From contig JAJYRW010000026.1 in NCBI GenBank assembly GCA_021793895.1, forward strand, positions 1 to 11,644: a stretch of DNA of 11,644 bases, given 5' to 3'. The notes under the pieces were generated by a model. It did no database searches, was not told the DNA's origin, and worked only from the letters and a program-made list of their open reading frames with translations. Of the stretch, positions 1 to 6,429 are shown one piece after another. The position numbers were made by a program, and so were the translations under genes. The stretch's first letter is position 1. Every line of letters starts with the position of its first letter. The DNA comes from Actinomycetes bacterium. Lineage in GTDB: Bacteria > Actinomycetota > Actinomycetes > Actinomycetales > JAJYRW01.

Positions 1-1013
1 AGTCTTGAGCGAGCACCAGTGCCAGGGGTGGTTGGAGGGAGGGGTATCTGCTCACGGGCCGGCACGGAGTGATGAACTCCTATGAGGCGTTCATTCACAT
101 CGTCGACTCCATGTTCAACCAGCACGCGAAGTGGTTGAACACCACCAATAACTTGGAGTGGCGCGCCCCGATAGCCAGTTTGAATTACCTGCTTTCCTCG
201 CATGTGTGGCGCCAAGACCACAACGGCTTTTCCCACCAGGATCCGGGTTTTATTGACCACGTGATGAATAAAAAGGCCGAGGTCGTCCGTGTTTATTTGC
301 CGCCCGACGCCAATACGTTGCTGTCGACCTTCGATCATTGCTTGCGTTCCACGCAGTACGTCAATGTTGTCGTGGCCGGTAAGCAACCGAATCCGAATTG
401 GCTCACGATGGATGAGGCGATTCGCCACTGCACCCGGGGGCTGGGGATTTGGCCCTGGGCCGGCACCGAAGTGCAGGGCGAGGAGCCGGACGTTGTTTTG
501 GGGTGCGCGGGAGATATTCCGACGATCGAGGTGCTCGCGGCTGCTTCGATTCTGCGTGAGTCAGTTCCTGACTTGAAGGTGCGCGTTGTGAATGTTGTGG
601 ACATCATGCGCCTGCAAGATGATCGGGAACACCCCCACGGGCTCTCGCACCGGGATTTTGACGGTCTTTTCACCGCGACCAAGCCGATTATTTTTGCCTA
701 CCACGGCTACCCGTGGTTGATACATCGGCTGACATATCGGCGCAACGGGCACGGCAACCTGCACGTGCGCGGCTTTAAGGAAGAGGGTACGACAACCACT
801 CCCTTTGACATGGTCATGCGCAACGACCTGGACCGCTACCATCTTGTGGCCGACGTGCTCGACCGCGTTCCGGGCATGGCCGTCAAATACGCCGAGCTGC
901 GCCAAGAAATGATGGACAAGCGCCTGGATGCGCGGGGCTACGCATATGCGAACGGGGAAGACATTCCGGAAGTGCGCGATTGGGTATGGCAGGACTCGGC
1001 GCAGGGGGACTAG
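1..1013 (+). pseudogene. xfp: Phosphoketolase C-terminal part, frameshifted by a 4-bp duplication
   Basis: Phosphoketolase splits xylulose 5-phosphate (and often fructose 6-phosphate) with phosphate into acetyl phosphate plus an aldose phosphate, using thiamine diphosphate; it is the key cytoplasmic step of the bifid and heterolactic pathways. Codons from base 2 read [13 protein letters not shown], a family motif. The expected continuation, [16 protein letters not shown], appears only one frame over, from base 42. After that the frame is open to the TAG at 1011-1013, with [78 protein letters not shown] and a C-terminal [12 protein letters not shown]. This is the end of a protein usually near 800 residues; the N-terminal domains lie before the window. 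The original frame continues into different, non-family sequence and the downstream frame has a TGA at 6-8, so neither frame alone makes a normal enzyme. A GTG (69) and ATG (72) could restart a C-terminal fragment, but the purine-rich run is too far upstream to be a normal ribosome site. Identity is very sure; loss of function is inferred and could be an assembly error. Confidence 0.93.
34..41 (+). repeat. 4-bp tandem duplication GGAG-GGAG causing the frameshift
   Basis: Bases 34-37 and 38-41 are identical (GGAG). Removing one copy restores the phosphoketolase frame exactly, giving [13 protein letters not shown] slipped-strand duplication is the simplest explanation. The tract is not a plain homopolymer, which makes a simple sequencing miscall less likely, though not impossible. 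Confidence 0.85.
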
Positions 1014-1216
1014 CAGGTCTCTTTATTGGTCGTGAGCAGCAGATTGATATTCATACTGCGCTGCAGAGATCACACGCCGTAGAGCAGTACAGAATGGAAA
1101 AATTTCGCGATACGCCCGGGTTTGAATACTAACTGCTCTCGTAGATGTCATGGTGGACTGTGCACTATTTGATGAACAATTAGCTGACCTATAAGCCGGG
1201 TTTGGAAGGCGGCACC
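1014..1216. other. Intergenic stretch with a distant inverted repeat
   Basis: No gene is seen between the phosphoketolase stop and the epimerase ATG. There is no clear intrinsic terminator. An 8-bp inverted repeat AGAGCAGT (1081-1088) / ACTGCTCT (1132-1139) encloses 43 bp, and the 9-mer CCGGGTTTG occurs twice (near 1117 and 1197). TATAAG at 1190-1195 could be a -10 box for the epimerase gene, with TTGATG at 1169-1174 as -35, but the 15-bp spacing is poor. GGAAGG at 1204-1209 is the ribosome site for the ATG at 1217. Confidence 0.45.
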
Positions 1217-2225
1217 ATGAACATCCTGATTCTTGGAGGCAACGGCCAGCTCGGCCGTCGGCTCGTTGGCGCCCTCCTCGCTGCAGATCACGACGTGACC
1301 TGTTTGGCGCGCGGTACCGAGCCGATTCCCGCCGGCGTCAATTTCATTCGTGCTGATCGCGACGTGCCAGGCTCGCTGGAACCGGTCGCAGGCGCTTATT
1401 GGGATGTCATAGTTGATGTAGCCACCCAACCGGGCCGGGTGCACCGAGCTGTAGCCGAACTGCAATCTCGGCACTGGATCTACATATCTTCTGTGAGCGC
1501 ATATCTGCGCGGGGACGTGCTGGAGCAGGACGAAGATGCTGATCTGTATGAACCTCTGAGTGCGGACACGATCACAGACATCTCCGAATACGGCTCTGCC
1601 AAAGTTGCCTGCGAAAACGCGGTGCGATCGACAAGCGTGAATGCGACCATCATTCGTCCGGGTCTAATCGCAGGAGCGGGCGATGACACCGGGCGCAGCG
1701 GCTACTACCCGTGGCGGTTTGCCCAGGGAGGCGAAAAGTGTTCTCGTGCCCGATGACCTGGACGCCCCGGTCGCACTGATCGATGTCAAAGATCTTGCTA
1801 CGTGGATTGCCCACTGCATCGATCAGCAAATATTGGGGACCTTCAACGCCACTGGGCCAACGATCACGCTGGGCGAAGCCCTCGCAAGTGCGCGACGCAG
1901 CGCCGCAAGCGAAGTGGCTATGACCCCCGTGGCACCTGAACTCCTCCTCGAAGCGGGGGTGAACCCGTGGATGGGGCCCGAAAGTTTGCCGTGGTGGATC
2001 CCGCACCCGGAAATGCGCTACTCGAGCACCGCGAACTCGAAGCGCTCTCGCGCGCACGGGCTGACAACGCGGCCGTTAGAAGAAACGCTGGCTGACGCGC
2101 TGGAATATGAGTGCTCCCGTGGTGGTCCTCTCGGCAGCGACCCGCGTGGCGCTTCCAGCGATGCGAGCACGATCAGTTCTGGTTTAAGTTTTGAAACTGA
2201 ACGGCGCATACGCCGGAGACTTTAA
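1217..2225 (+). pseudogene. NAD-dependent epimerase/dehydratase-like protein, split by a frameshift
   Basis: The ATG at 1217 is preferred over the in-frame TTG at 1202 because GGAAGG lies 7 bases before it. The product opens with MNILILGGNGQLGRRLV, the nucleotide-binding Rossmann loop of extended short-chain dehydrogenases. It continues with ISSVSAY (the active-site serine strand), an EYGSAKVACE segment carrying the tyrosine-x-x-x-lysine pair of the family, and IIRPGLIAG. In this frame it ends at 1756 after non-family residues. From about 1738 the next frame reads VLVPDDLDAPVALIDVKDLATWI, the normal continuation, and stays open to the TAA at 2223-2225 with RPLEETLADALE and GLSFETERR near the end. 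Removing one base near the AAAA run at 1734-1737 joins the halves into about 335 residues, a usual length. Substrate is unknown. Programmed frameshifting has no support here, so a mutation or a sequencing error is more likely. The following flavoprotein start is 21 bp downstream, suggesting a former operon. Confidence 0.85.
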
Positions 2226-2246
2226 CGGGTCGGGCAAAGGAAGATT

Positions 2247-2597
2247 ATGAGCCACACAGCAGTAGTAGGTGGCGGCGGAATCGCCGGGCTGGCCGCCGCC
2301 ATCTCTCTCGTCGACCAGGGCTGGTACGTCACCGTGCTCGAGGCCCAACCTGAACTACGGGAAGCGGGCGCCGGATTTGCCATGTGACCACTTAGGGGTC
2401 AAGAAAAACGGCCGCCGCTTACTCGGAGATGCTCAACGAGCGCGGAAGACCTCCCCCAGTCGTCACGAGAAGAACAAATGCATGTCGCAGGCCTAAAGCA
2501 TCGCGCACTGGTGCGCCGAGACCTTGGTGGCGCACACCACCTGGCCGGGGGCGTCGTCCAAAATTATGGCGCTTATGCGTATCTGGTGGGGCTTTAG
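2247..2597 (+). pseudogene. Truncated and decayed FAD-dependent monooxygenase-like gene
   Basis: AAAGGA (2236-2241) precedes the ATG by 5 bases. The first 46 codons read MSHTAVVGGGGIAGLAAAIS then LVDQGWYVTVLEAQPELREA then GAGFAM. This is the GxGxxG FAD-binding fold with the acidic end of strand 2 and the GAGFAM segment of PHBH-type flavoprotein monooxygenases. A TGA follows at 2385-2387, where the family normally continues for 300 or more residues. Possible remains persist in other frames: GVKKNGRRLLGDAQRAR (2395-2445) resembles the next helix of the family, and in the frame of the ATG at 2478 the stretch [15 protein letters not shown] weakly resembles the following substrate-domain entry, ending at TAG 2595-2597. 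The N-terminal identity is confident; the extent of the downstream remnant is a guess. Most of the protein is missing, so a deletion as well as frameshifts must have occurred. The remnant abuts the mazEF promoter. Confidence 0.7.
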
Positions 2598-2628
2598 CAG
2601 CATGCCATTAAAGTGGCATAATTGTGGC
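2593..2628 (+). promoter_or_regulatory. mazEF promoter with overlapping palindromic operator, probably leaderless
   Basis: CATAAT at 2617-2622 matches five of six -10 positions, and TTAGCA at 2594-2599 is a fair -35 with a 17-bp spacer. The perfect palindrome ATGCCA (2602-2607) - TTAAAG - TGGCAT (2614-2619) lies between the boxes and covers the first half of the -10. A further TGGCAT half-site at 2625-2630 includes the start codon. Transcription would begin about 6-7 bases after the -10, at or next to the antitoxin ATG at 2629, so the message is predicted to lack a leader; no Shine-Dalgarno sequence is visible. A palindrome in this place fits autorepression by the antitoxin or the toxin-antitoxin complex, which is common in this class. 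Sequence is seen directly; function is inferred. Confidence 0.65.
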
Positions 2629-2865
2629 ATGGCTCGAACACGAATCAGTACCACCGTTGATACTGGTCTTCTTAAATCAGCGCGCCGTCTCGGCGTCGGC
2701 AAGACCGATGCCTCAATGGTCGACGCGGCTCTTCGAGCCCTATTAGAACGGCACCAGGCGGCGCAGATTGATGCCAGCTATGCCGCGTACGACGAGAAAC
2801 CTCTAGATGAACCCGATGCGTGGGGAGACCTCGCCTCATTCCGAGAAGCGGCTAGTCGCTCGTGA
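2629..2865 (+). CDS. mazE: MazE-type antitoxin (ribbon-helix-helix)
   Basis: This 78-residue protein should neutralise the MazF toxin encoded directly behind it and repress their shared promoter. Residues 3-43 ([20 protein letters not shown] and the following helix [12 protein letters not shown]) have the short strand plus two helices of a ribbon-helix-helix DNA-binding fold. The tail (residues 51-76, ending [15 protein letters not shown]) resembles the toxin-binding tails of mycobacterial MazE antitoxins, from memory of that family. The ATG at 2629 was chosen because it begins the fold and sits just after the -10 box; the same frame is open upstream to 2524, but that part has no family character and overlaps the decayed flavoprotein. 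The stop overlaps the toxin start (GTGA, 2862-2865), giving translational coupling. Which MazE subfamily it belongs to is unresolved. Confidence 0.88.
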   Translation: MARTRISTTVDTGLLKSARRLGVGKTDASMVDAALRALLERHQAAQIDASYAAYDEKPLDEPDAWGDLASFREAASRS

Positions 2866-3200
2866 CGGCGCTACCGGCAAGAGGTGAACTTTGGTGGTGC
2901 CAGTTACCTGAAATTGGTAGACGCCCGGTACTAGTTTTATCGCGCGACGCGGTAATCCCCAGCCGCCGCCGCACCCCCGTTGCTCCATGCACTACGACCA
3001 TTCGTGGCTTGGCCAGCGAGGTTGAACTCGAGCCCGGTGAAGACCCGATCCCGCTGCGTTCAGTGATAAATCTCGATTCCGTAGAAAGCGTTTCCGTTTC
3101 GGCCCTCGTCCAAAGACTTGGGAGACTGTCACAGAGCCAAATGCGTAACGTCTGTGAAGCGCTCGCCATTGCAACTGGCTGCGCCGGAATCGCCCTTTAG
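2862..3200 (+). CDS. mazF: MazF-type toxin, sequence-specific endoribonuclease
   Basis: MazF/PemK toxins cut single-stranded RNA at short motifs and stop growth when the labile antitoxin is lost. The 112-residue length is typical. Visible family marks are [13 protein letters not shown] at residues 7-19 (the usual RG-[DE]-[IVL]-W-[WY] opening), [10 protein letters not shown] at 20-29, the central VAPCTTT strand at 40-46 ahead of the variable loop, and [10 protein letters not shown] at 68-77. The GTG start at 2862 overlaps the antitoxin stop by 4 bp, the standard arrangement. The product is complete, so the pair looks functional. The RNA target cannot be read from the sequence. The gene runs convergently toward the response regulator, whose stop lies 48 bp away, with no clear terminator between. 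Confidence 0.9.
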   Translation: MTALPARGELWWCQLPEIGRRPVLVLSRDAVIPSRRRTPVAPCTTTIRGLASEVELEPGEDPIPLRSVINLDSVESVSVSALVQRLGRLSQSQMRNVCEALAIATGCAGIAL

Positions 3201-3248
3201 TGTGCCAAGGCCTTAGTGAGGTAACCACCCAGCCCGCCATGCGCCGTC

Positions 3249-3911
3249 CTAAATAGCGCCGCGCTGCTGGCGCGCCTGCAATCCCAGCTGGCCCAGCTGT
3301 ACGCGAGACTCTGCACCCGTTTTTGCATACAGCGCGCCGACATGCGTTTTGACGGTCGTGACACTGATGTTTAGTTGTTCGCCGATCGCCTGATTAGTGA
3401 GGCCGTCGGCGAGCAGATCAAGAACATCACGCTCCCGGGCGGTGAAATGTTCGGCATCAATAGGGACCCCGCCCGTACCCGCCTGCCCGGCGGTGAGGTG
3501 CGCGATCACGGTTCCAGCGATGGCGGGATCCAAAACGTGGCGATGCGCGGCGACGTGGCGGACAGCCTGAATGAGTTCAGTCCCGCTAGCGCTCTTCAAA
3601 AGATAACCGTGCGCCCCGGCCGCTAGGGCCCGTGCGACAAGATCATCGGAGTCGTACGTCGTCAAAATGATGACGCGGGTGGGGGTTTCATTGGTTATGC
3701 GCTCGGTAGCCCAAACTCCGTCGGTGCCCGGCATGCGAATGTCGACCAGCGCCACATCAGGCTGGAGACGCACGCACGCGGCGACCGCATCAAAGCCATT
3801 TTCAGCCTGGCCGATCATTTCAATTTGCGGGTCGGTGGCGATGATGGCCGAAACACCGCTCCGCACAGTCTCATGATCATCGGCGATGAGTACGCGCACG
3901 ATCTCGCTCAT
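3249..3911 (-). CDS. NarL/FixJ-family response regulator
   Basis: This is a 220-residue DNA-binding response regulator. The receiver domain (residues 5-122) has the acidic pocket D11-D12, the phospho-acceptor D57 in LVDIRMPGTDG, T84/T85 in ILTTYD and K106 in YLLKSASG. The LuxR-type helix-turn-helix (about 157-212) reads FTARERDVLDLLADGLTNQA, then IGEQLNISVTTVKTHVGALY. All key phosphotransfer residues are present, so it should be active as a transcription factor when phosphorylated by the kinase gene just upstream, which overlaps it by 4 bp (ATGA, 3908-3911). Targets are unknown; the divergent membrane gene at 5238 is an obvious candidate by position only. It is not of the OmpR class that usually controls BceAB-type transporters, so a direct link to the ABC transporter at 7117 is not implied. 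Confidence 0.95.
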   Translation of the reverse strand: MSEIVRVLIADDHETVRSGVSAIIATDPQIEMIGQAENGFDAVAACVRLQPDVALVDIRMPGTDGVWATERITNETPTRVIILTTYDSDDLVARALAAGAHGYLLKSASGTELIQAVRHVAAHRHVLDPAIAGTVIAHLTAGQAGTGGVPIDAEHFTARERDVLDLLADGLTNQAIGEQLNISVTTVKTHVGALYAKTGAESRVQLGQLGLQARQQRGAI

Positions 3912-5137
3912 GAATGCGCTCCTTCCGCTGCGGTTTGCGCGGCAACCGGTGCCGCGAGGACCAGCGTTGCCCGCCAGCGCTTCTCGTCCGTCGCGCCAGC
4001 CTCAAGGGCAGCGCCGGTTCCTTCTAACAGCAGCGCCGCGCCGCTTATCCCGATTCCGCTCCCGCGCGCTGCACGCGGGCCCGAAGCAATCGCGTTCGTG
4101 ACTGTAAGTGAAAAATTTGGTTCGGCCTCAACACGCACTTCAACATCGCCCTGCCCGTGCTTCACCGCATTTGCAACCAACTCCCGCAAAACCCGCAAAC
4201 ACACTTGAACGGTGGGAGTGGGCTCAGCCGCCAGGCGCGTGCGCAATCCTTCCCTGCCACTGCCGGCCCATACCAGCGTGCGCGGCGCGGGAACCCCTAT
4301 GTCAAGCTCAGATACCGCCGCGTCAACTAACTCGCGCGTGGGTAGCGTGGTCGGCTCTTCCAGATCCTCGACCGCGCTGAGAATCGCGATCATGCGGCGC
4401 AGTTGCCGGTCCGCCTCAGTCGCGGAATTGGCCGCCCGATCCAAGCTGCGCAGGATCTCGAGGTCCGGGGCGGGTAGATGACCCACGTGCAGTTTCGCGG
4501 CCTCGACGTGTAGCCCGGCTCCGGCGATCTGGTTTGCGACCAGATCGTGCAGGTCGTGCGCGATTTTGCGGCGCAAGCGTTGCACTGCTTGGGAGTGTTC
4601 GGCGGCCATCGCCGCGCGGGTTCGTAAGCGCTCACTGCGAACGTTCCAACCCCAGGTGGCCGAAATCAACACGATGGCGCCCCATTGCGCGAAGAGCAGC
4701 GAAACACGCCAATCATCTGGCGGCCACACCACTATGGCCAGGGCCGTCACCGCCGCAACCGCCACGAAGACCCAAATCATGGCCCGCACTGCGCGATCGC
4801 TGCCGTATTTAAATGCGGCATAAATCAGGTCTGTGAAAACGAGTACGGCGCCGAGACTTCCCCCAAACGCGATATCAACCGCGATGACCACGACTCCGGC
4901 GCTTAACACCAGTAGCGGCCGCGTCGAACGCTGGGTAGCCAGCACCGCCAAAACAAGCAGCGTCCACAAAAACACGCTCCCGCTCGTCGTCCAAACCGCG
5001 GTGGCGCCCCACAGCGGGTAGGCCCTGAACTGCAAGAACGCGAGGCCCAGCACCAGCCACATCCCCGCCACGATCGCGTCGCGGTTACGCGGATGAGTGT
5101 TAAGATGGGCGAACCAACGGGTGAGCATGTGCTCCAT
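3908..5137 (-). CDS. DesK/NarX-type sensor histidine kinase (HisKA_3)
   Basis: This membrane sensor kinase of up to 409 residues is paired with the NarL-type regulator behind it. The first 165 residues contain about five to six hydrophobic helices (near 23-38, 43-67, 75-108, 118-138, 145-163) with very short loops and no large extracytoplasmic domain, so sensing is probably within or at the membrane. The dimerisation/phosphotransfer motif KIAHDLHDLVANQIAGAG at 191-208 puts the phosphorylated histidine at H197. The ATPase domain has the N-box RELVANAVKHGQG (318-330) and the G-box GSGIGISGA (359-367). The F/D box is weak, as is usual for this class. The ATG at 5137 and the ATG at 5128 are both possible starts, since neither has a well-spaced ribosome site. 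The signal sensed is unknown. Confidence 0.93.
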   Translation of the reverse strand: MEHMLTRWFAHLNTHPRNRDAIVAGMWLVLGLAFLQFRAYPLWGATAVWTTSGSVFLWTLLVLAVLATQRSTRPLLVLSAGVVVIAVDIAFGGSLGAVLVFTDLIYAAFKYGSDRAVRAMIWVFVAVAAVTALAIVVWPPDDWRVSLLFAQWGAIVLISATWGWNVRSERLRTRAAMAAEHSQAVQRLRRKIAHDLHDLVANQIAGAGLHVEAAKLHVGHLPAPDLEILRSLDRAANSATEADRQLRRMIAILSAVEDLEEPTTLPTRELVDAAVSELDIGVPAPRTLVWAGSGREGLRTRLAAEPTPTVQVCLRVLRELVANAVKHGQGDVEVRVEAEPNFSLTVTNAIASGPRAARGSGIGISGAALLLEGTGAALEAGATDEKRWRATLVLAAPVAAQTAAEGAHS

Positions 5138-5237
5138 CTTGCCGTAGTAAACGTCGAGGCGACCTCATTCGAACGAAGGAGGCAGGGCGAGCCGAAGGGA
5201 TGATCAAAAAGGCTGCTTCTCGCCCAAGACTGAAAGC
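5138..5237. promoter_or_regulatory. Divergent intergenic region with inverted repeats
   Basis: These 100 bases separate the kinase (-) and membrane protein (+) starts and must hold both promoters. A perfect 7-bp inverted repeat GGGCGAG (5185-5191) / CTCGCCC (5219-5225) surrounds 27 bases containing the palindrome TGATCA (5201-5206). A smaller GAGG-CGA-CCTC repeat is centred near 5161. No convincing -10/-35 pair is evident on either strand, and the ribosome site before 5238 (GAAAG) is weak. Binding by the response regulator is possible but only inferred from position. Confidence 0.4.
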
Positions 5238-5804
5238 ATGAACCTTGTATTGATCGGGATTTTGGCCAGCGAGATTGGCTTTTGGGTCGTTCTCATTCTC
5301 GGACTAGCCACTCGCTATTTGCTGCGCTGGCGCAAAGTTTCGACGATCTTGTTGCTGGGCGTCCCCGTGCTTGATGTCTTCTTGCTCAGCCTGATCTCGT
5401 GGGATTTGCTGCTCAACGACACCGTCGCTGACTTCACGCACGGCCTTGGCGCGGTCTACCTAGGTTTCACTATTGCGTTCGGCCGCCAAATAATCTCCCG
5501 CGTGGATGTTTGGTTCGCCCATCGCTTTGCGGGCGGCCCCGAACCAGAGGCACCGCCCAAGGAAGGCATAGAACGCGTAAAATATGAGTGGGAGCAGTGG
5601 CTGAAAATGCTCCTGTGTGCGGTAATTGCCAGCGCGGTGTTGGTAGCAATCACGCTATTGGTGCGCGATCCGGCGCGCACGAGCGAACTCACGGCCTGGC
5701 TCGCGCGCATCTGGCTCGTGACCGGAATCTGGTTCATCGGGTGGCCGGTGTGGTACTCCATCGGGCACGTGCTGCGTGGTCCAGAATCACGGAGCAGTGT
5801 TTGA
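5238..5804 (+). CDS. Five-helix integral membrane protein of unknown function
   Basis: A 188-residue protein that I do not recognise as a characterised family, although small integral membrane proteins of this layout are common in Actinobacteria and Firmicutes. Hydrophobic helices lie near residues 3-27, 35-57, 66-86, 121-143 and 155-177. A cytoplasmic-looking loop of about 35 residues (87-120) is rich in proline and charge (FAGGPEPEAPPKEGIERVKYE). Tryptophans and arginines cluster at helix ends. No signal peptide cleavage site, catalytic motif or transporter signature is visible. The ATG at 5238 opens directly into the first helix. It is transcribed away from the two-component system, and a strong hairpin begins five bases after its stop, so it is probably a single-gene transcript. 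A role as a target of, or accessory to, the kinase is speculation. Confidence 0.8.
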   Translation: MNLVLIGILASEIGFWVVLILGLATRYLLRWRKVSTILLLGVPVLDVFLLSLISWDLLLNDTVADFTHGLGAVYLGFTIAFGRQIISRVDVWFAHRFAGGPEPEAPPKEGIERVKYEWEQWLKMLLCAVIASAVLVAITLLVRDPARTSELTAWLARIWLVTGIWFIGWPVWYSIGHVLRGPESRSSV

Positions 5805-5809
5805 GTTCT

Positions 5810-5848
5810 GTGCAGCCTTTTACCGGTGTGGGCGGTAAAAAGCTGCAC
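5810..5848 (+). terminator. Long stem-loop, probable transcription terminator
   Basis: Left arm 5810-5825 and right arm 5833-5848 pair over 16 positions with one mismatch (C5817 opposite A5841), around a 7-base loop. The following bases (TCTTCTTGC) are pyrimidine-rich but not a pure T run, as is frequent in Actinobacteria. The hairpin starts 5 bases after the membrane protein stop. The A-T-rich middle of the stem also makes it readable from the opposite strand, but no gene arrives from that side. Confidence 0.75.
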
Positions 5849-5864
5849 TCTTCTTGCATGGCTG

Positions 5865-5916
5865 GCTGCGAAGCTAAGTTGCGCAGCTAAGCCGCGCAGC
5901 CAATAAGCAGCGCAGC
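5865..5916 (+). repeat. Short GCGCAGC direct repeats with a small hairpin
   Basis: GCGCAGC occurs at 5881-5887, 5894-5900 and 5910-5916 (spacings 13 and 16), each followed by a short A-containing stretch. GCTGCG (5865-5870) can pair with CGCAGC (5882-5887) around an 11-base loop. This lies just after the terminator hairpin. Its function is unknown; it may be a decayed repeat or a protein-binding cluster. Confidence 0.4.
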
Positions 5917-5975
5917 GAACCGCACCGCCGAGCCGGTGACCCTATTTCCATCTTCCTTAATCGCCACGCGGGACA

Positions 5976-6003
5976 TAAAATTGGTGCTTCGACGTCAAAG
6001 GAG
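5976..6003 (+). promoter_or_regulatory. Candidate -10 box and strong ribosome site for the VOC gene
   Basis: TAAAAT at 5976-5981 is a reasonable -10. The best -35 at 17 bp (TTCCTT, 5953-5958) is weak. AAAGGAG at 5997-6003 is a strong Shine-Dalgarno sequence, 6 bases before the ATG at 6010, and fixes that start. Confidence 0.5.
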
Positions 6004-6009
6004 ACACCC

Positions 6010-6429
6010 ATGGCTGGGTCATTGGCAACTTATATTGCGCTTCCGGGCACGACAGCGGAAGCCATGGAGCACTGGCATGAAGTATTTGGCGGTGATTTGA
6101 TCATTCAGCGCTATGAGGATGTTTCCCTAGAAGGGATGCCTTTTCAGCCCGACCCCAGGGCAGTTGCGCACGCGACCTTGACGCTGTCCGTGGGTGTTAT
6201 CGCCGGGGCAGACGCCATGGACGATGAGCACGATTATCCCGTACGTGACACTGCCTATTCGCTGCTTTACACGGTAGATAATCCGGCCGAAGCCCGCGAC
6301 TATATTCAAAAATTAATTGATGGCGGTGGCACGGTCGCAATGGCGTTCGAAAAAGCGCCGTGGGGTGATTGGTACGGGCAAATCTTCGACCGATTTGGGG
6401 TCATGTGGGCCTTTTCCTGCGAGGAATAA
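6010..6429 (+). CDS. VOC-superfamily protein, PhnB/YjdN-like
   Basis: A 139-residue cytoplasmic protein of the vicinal-oxygen-chelate (glyoxalase/bleomycin-resistance) fold. The N-terminal half has a TYIALPGTTAEAMEHWHEVFGG element and an AHATLTLSVGVIAGAD strand pair. The C-terminal half repeats the unit (SLLYTVDNPAEARDYIQKLIDGG) and ends in WGDWYGQIFDRFGVMWAFS, close to the WGD-x-YG-x-x-x-DRFG-x-x-W ending typical of PhnB-like proteins. Members of this group are often labelled 3-demethylubiquinone methyltransferase-like, but that activity is not supported by a SAM site here and should not be assumed. The natural substrate is unknown. It appears to be monocistronic, with hairpins on both sides. 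Confidence 0.9.
   Translation: MAGSLATYIALPGTTAEAMEHWHEVFGGDLIIQRYEDVSLEGMPFQPDPRAVAHATLTLSVGVIAGADAMDDEHDYPVRDTAYSLLYTVDNPAEARDYIQKLIDGGGTVAMAFEKAPWGDWYGQIFDRFGVMWAFSCEE

Noticed and set aside
1081..1139. Small mobile element bounded by the 8-bp inverted repeat
   Set aside because: It is only 59 bp with short arms, no flanking duplication and no coding content; chance is a sufficient explanation.
1148..1474. Antisense reading frame of 108 codons opposite the epimerase gene
   Set aside because: It is a shadow of a clear family member on the other strand and has no recognisable domain. The same applies to long antisense frames within the phosphoketolase, kinase and transporter genes.
1683..1740. 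Separate gene starting at 1683 for the C-terminal half of the epimerase
   Set aside because: The first residues in that frame (MTPGAAATTRGG) are out-of-frame sequence of the same conserved domain; family similarity begins only near 1740, so this is one gene with a frameshift.
1717..1760. Programmed +1 frameshifting in the epimerase gene
   Set aside because: There is no rare-codon or stop-codon slippery site at the junction, and the family is not known to use recoding.
2524..2628. Longer N-terminus for the antitoxin, from a GTG/ATG-type start at 2524
   Set aside because: The extra residues show no family character, overlap the flavoprotein remnant, and would place the promoter and palindrome inside the coding region.
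2493..2702. Minus-strand frame over the mazEF promoter, considered as a transposase remnant
   Set aside because: Its residues do not resemble any transposase motif I know, and it crosses the palindrome and the start of mazE.
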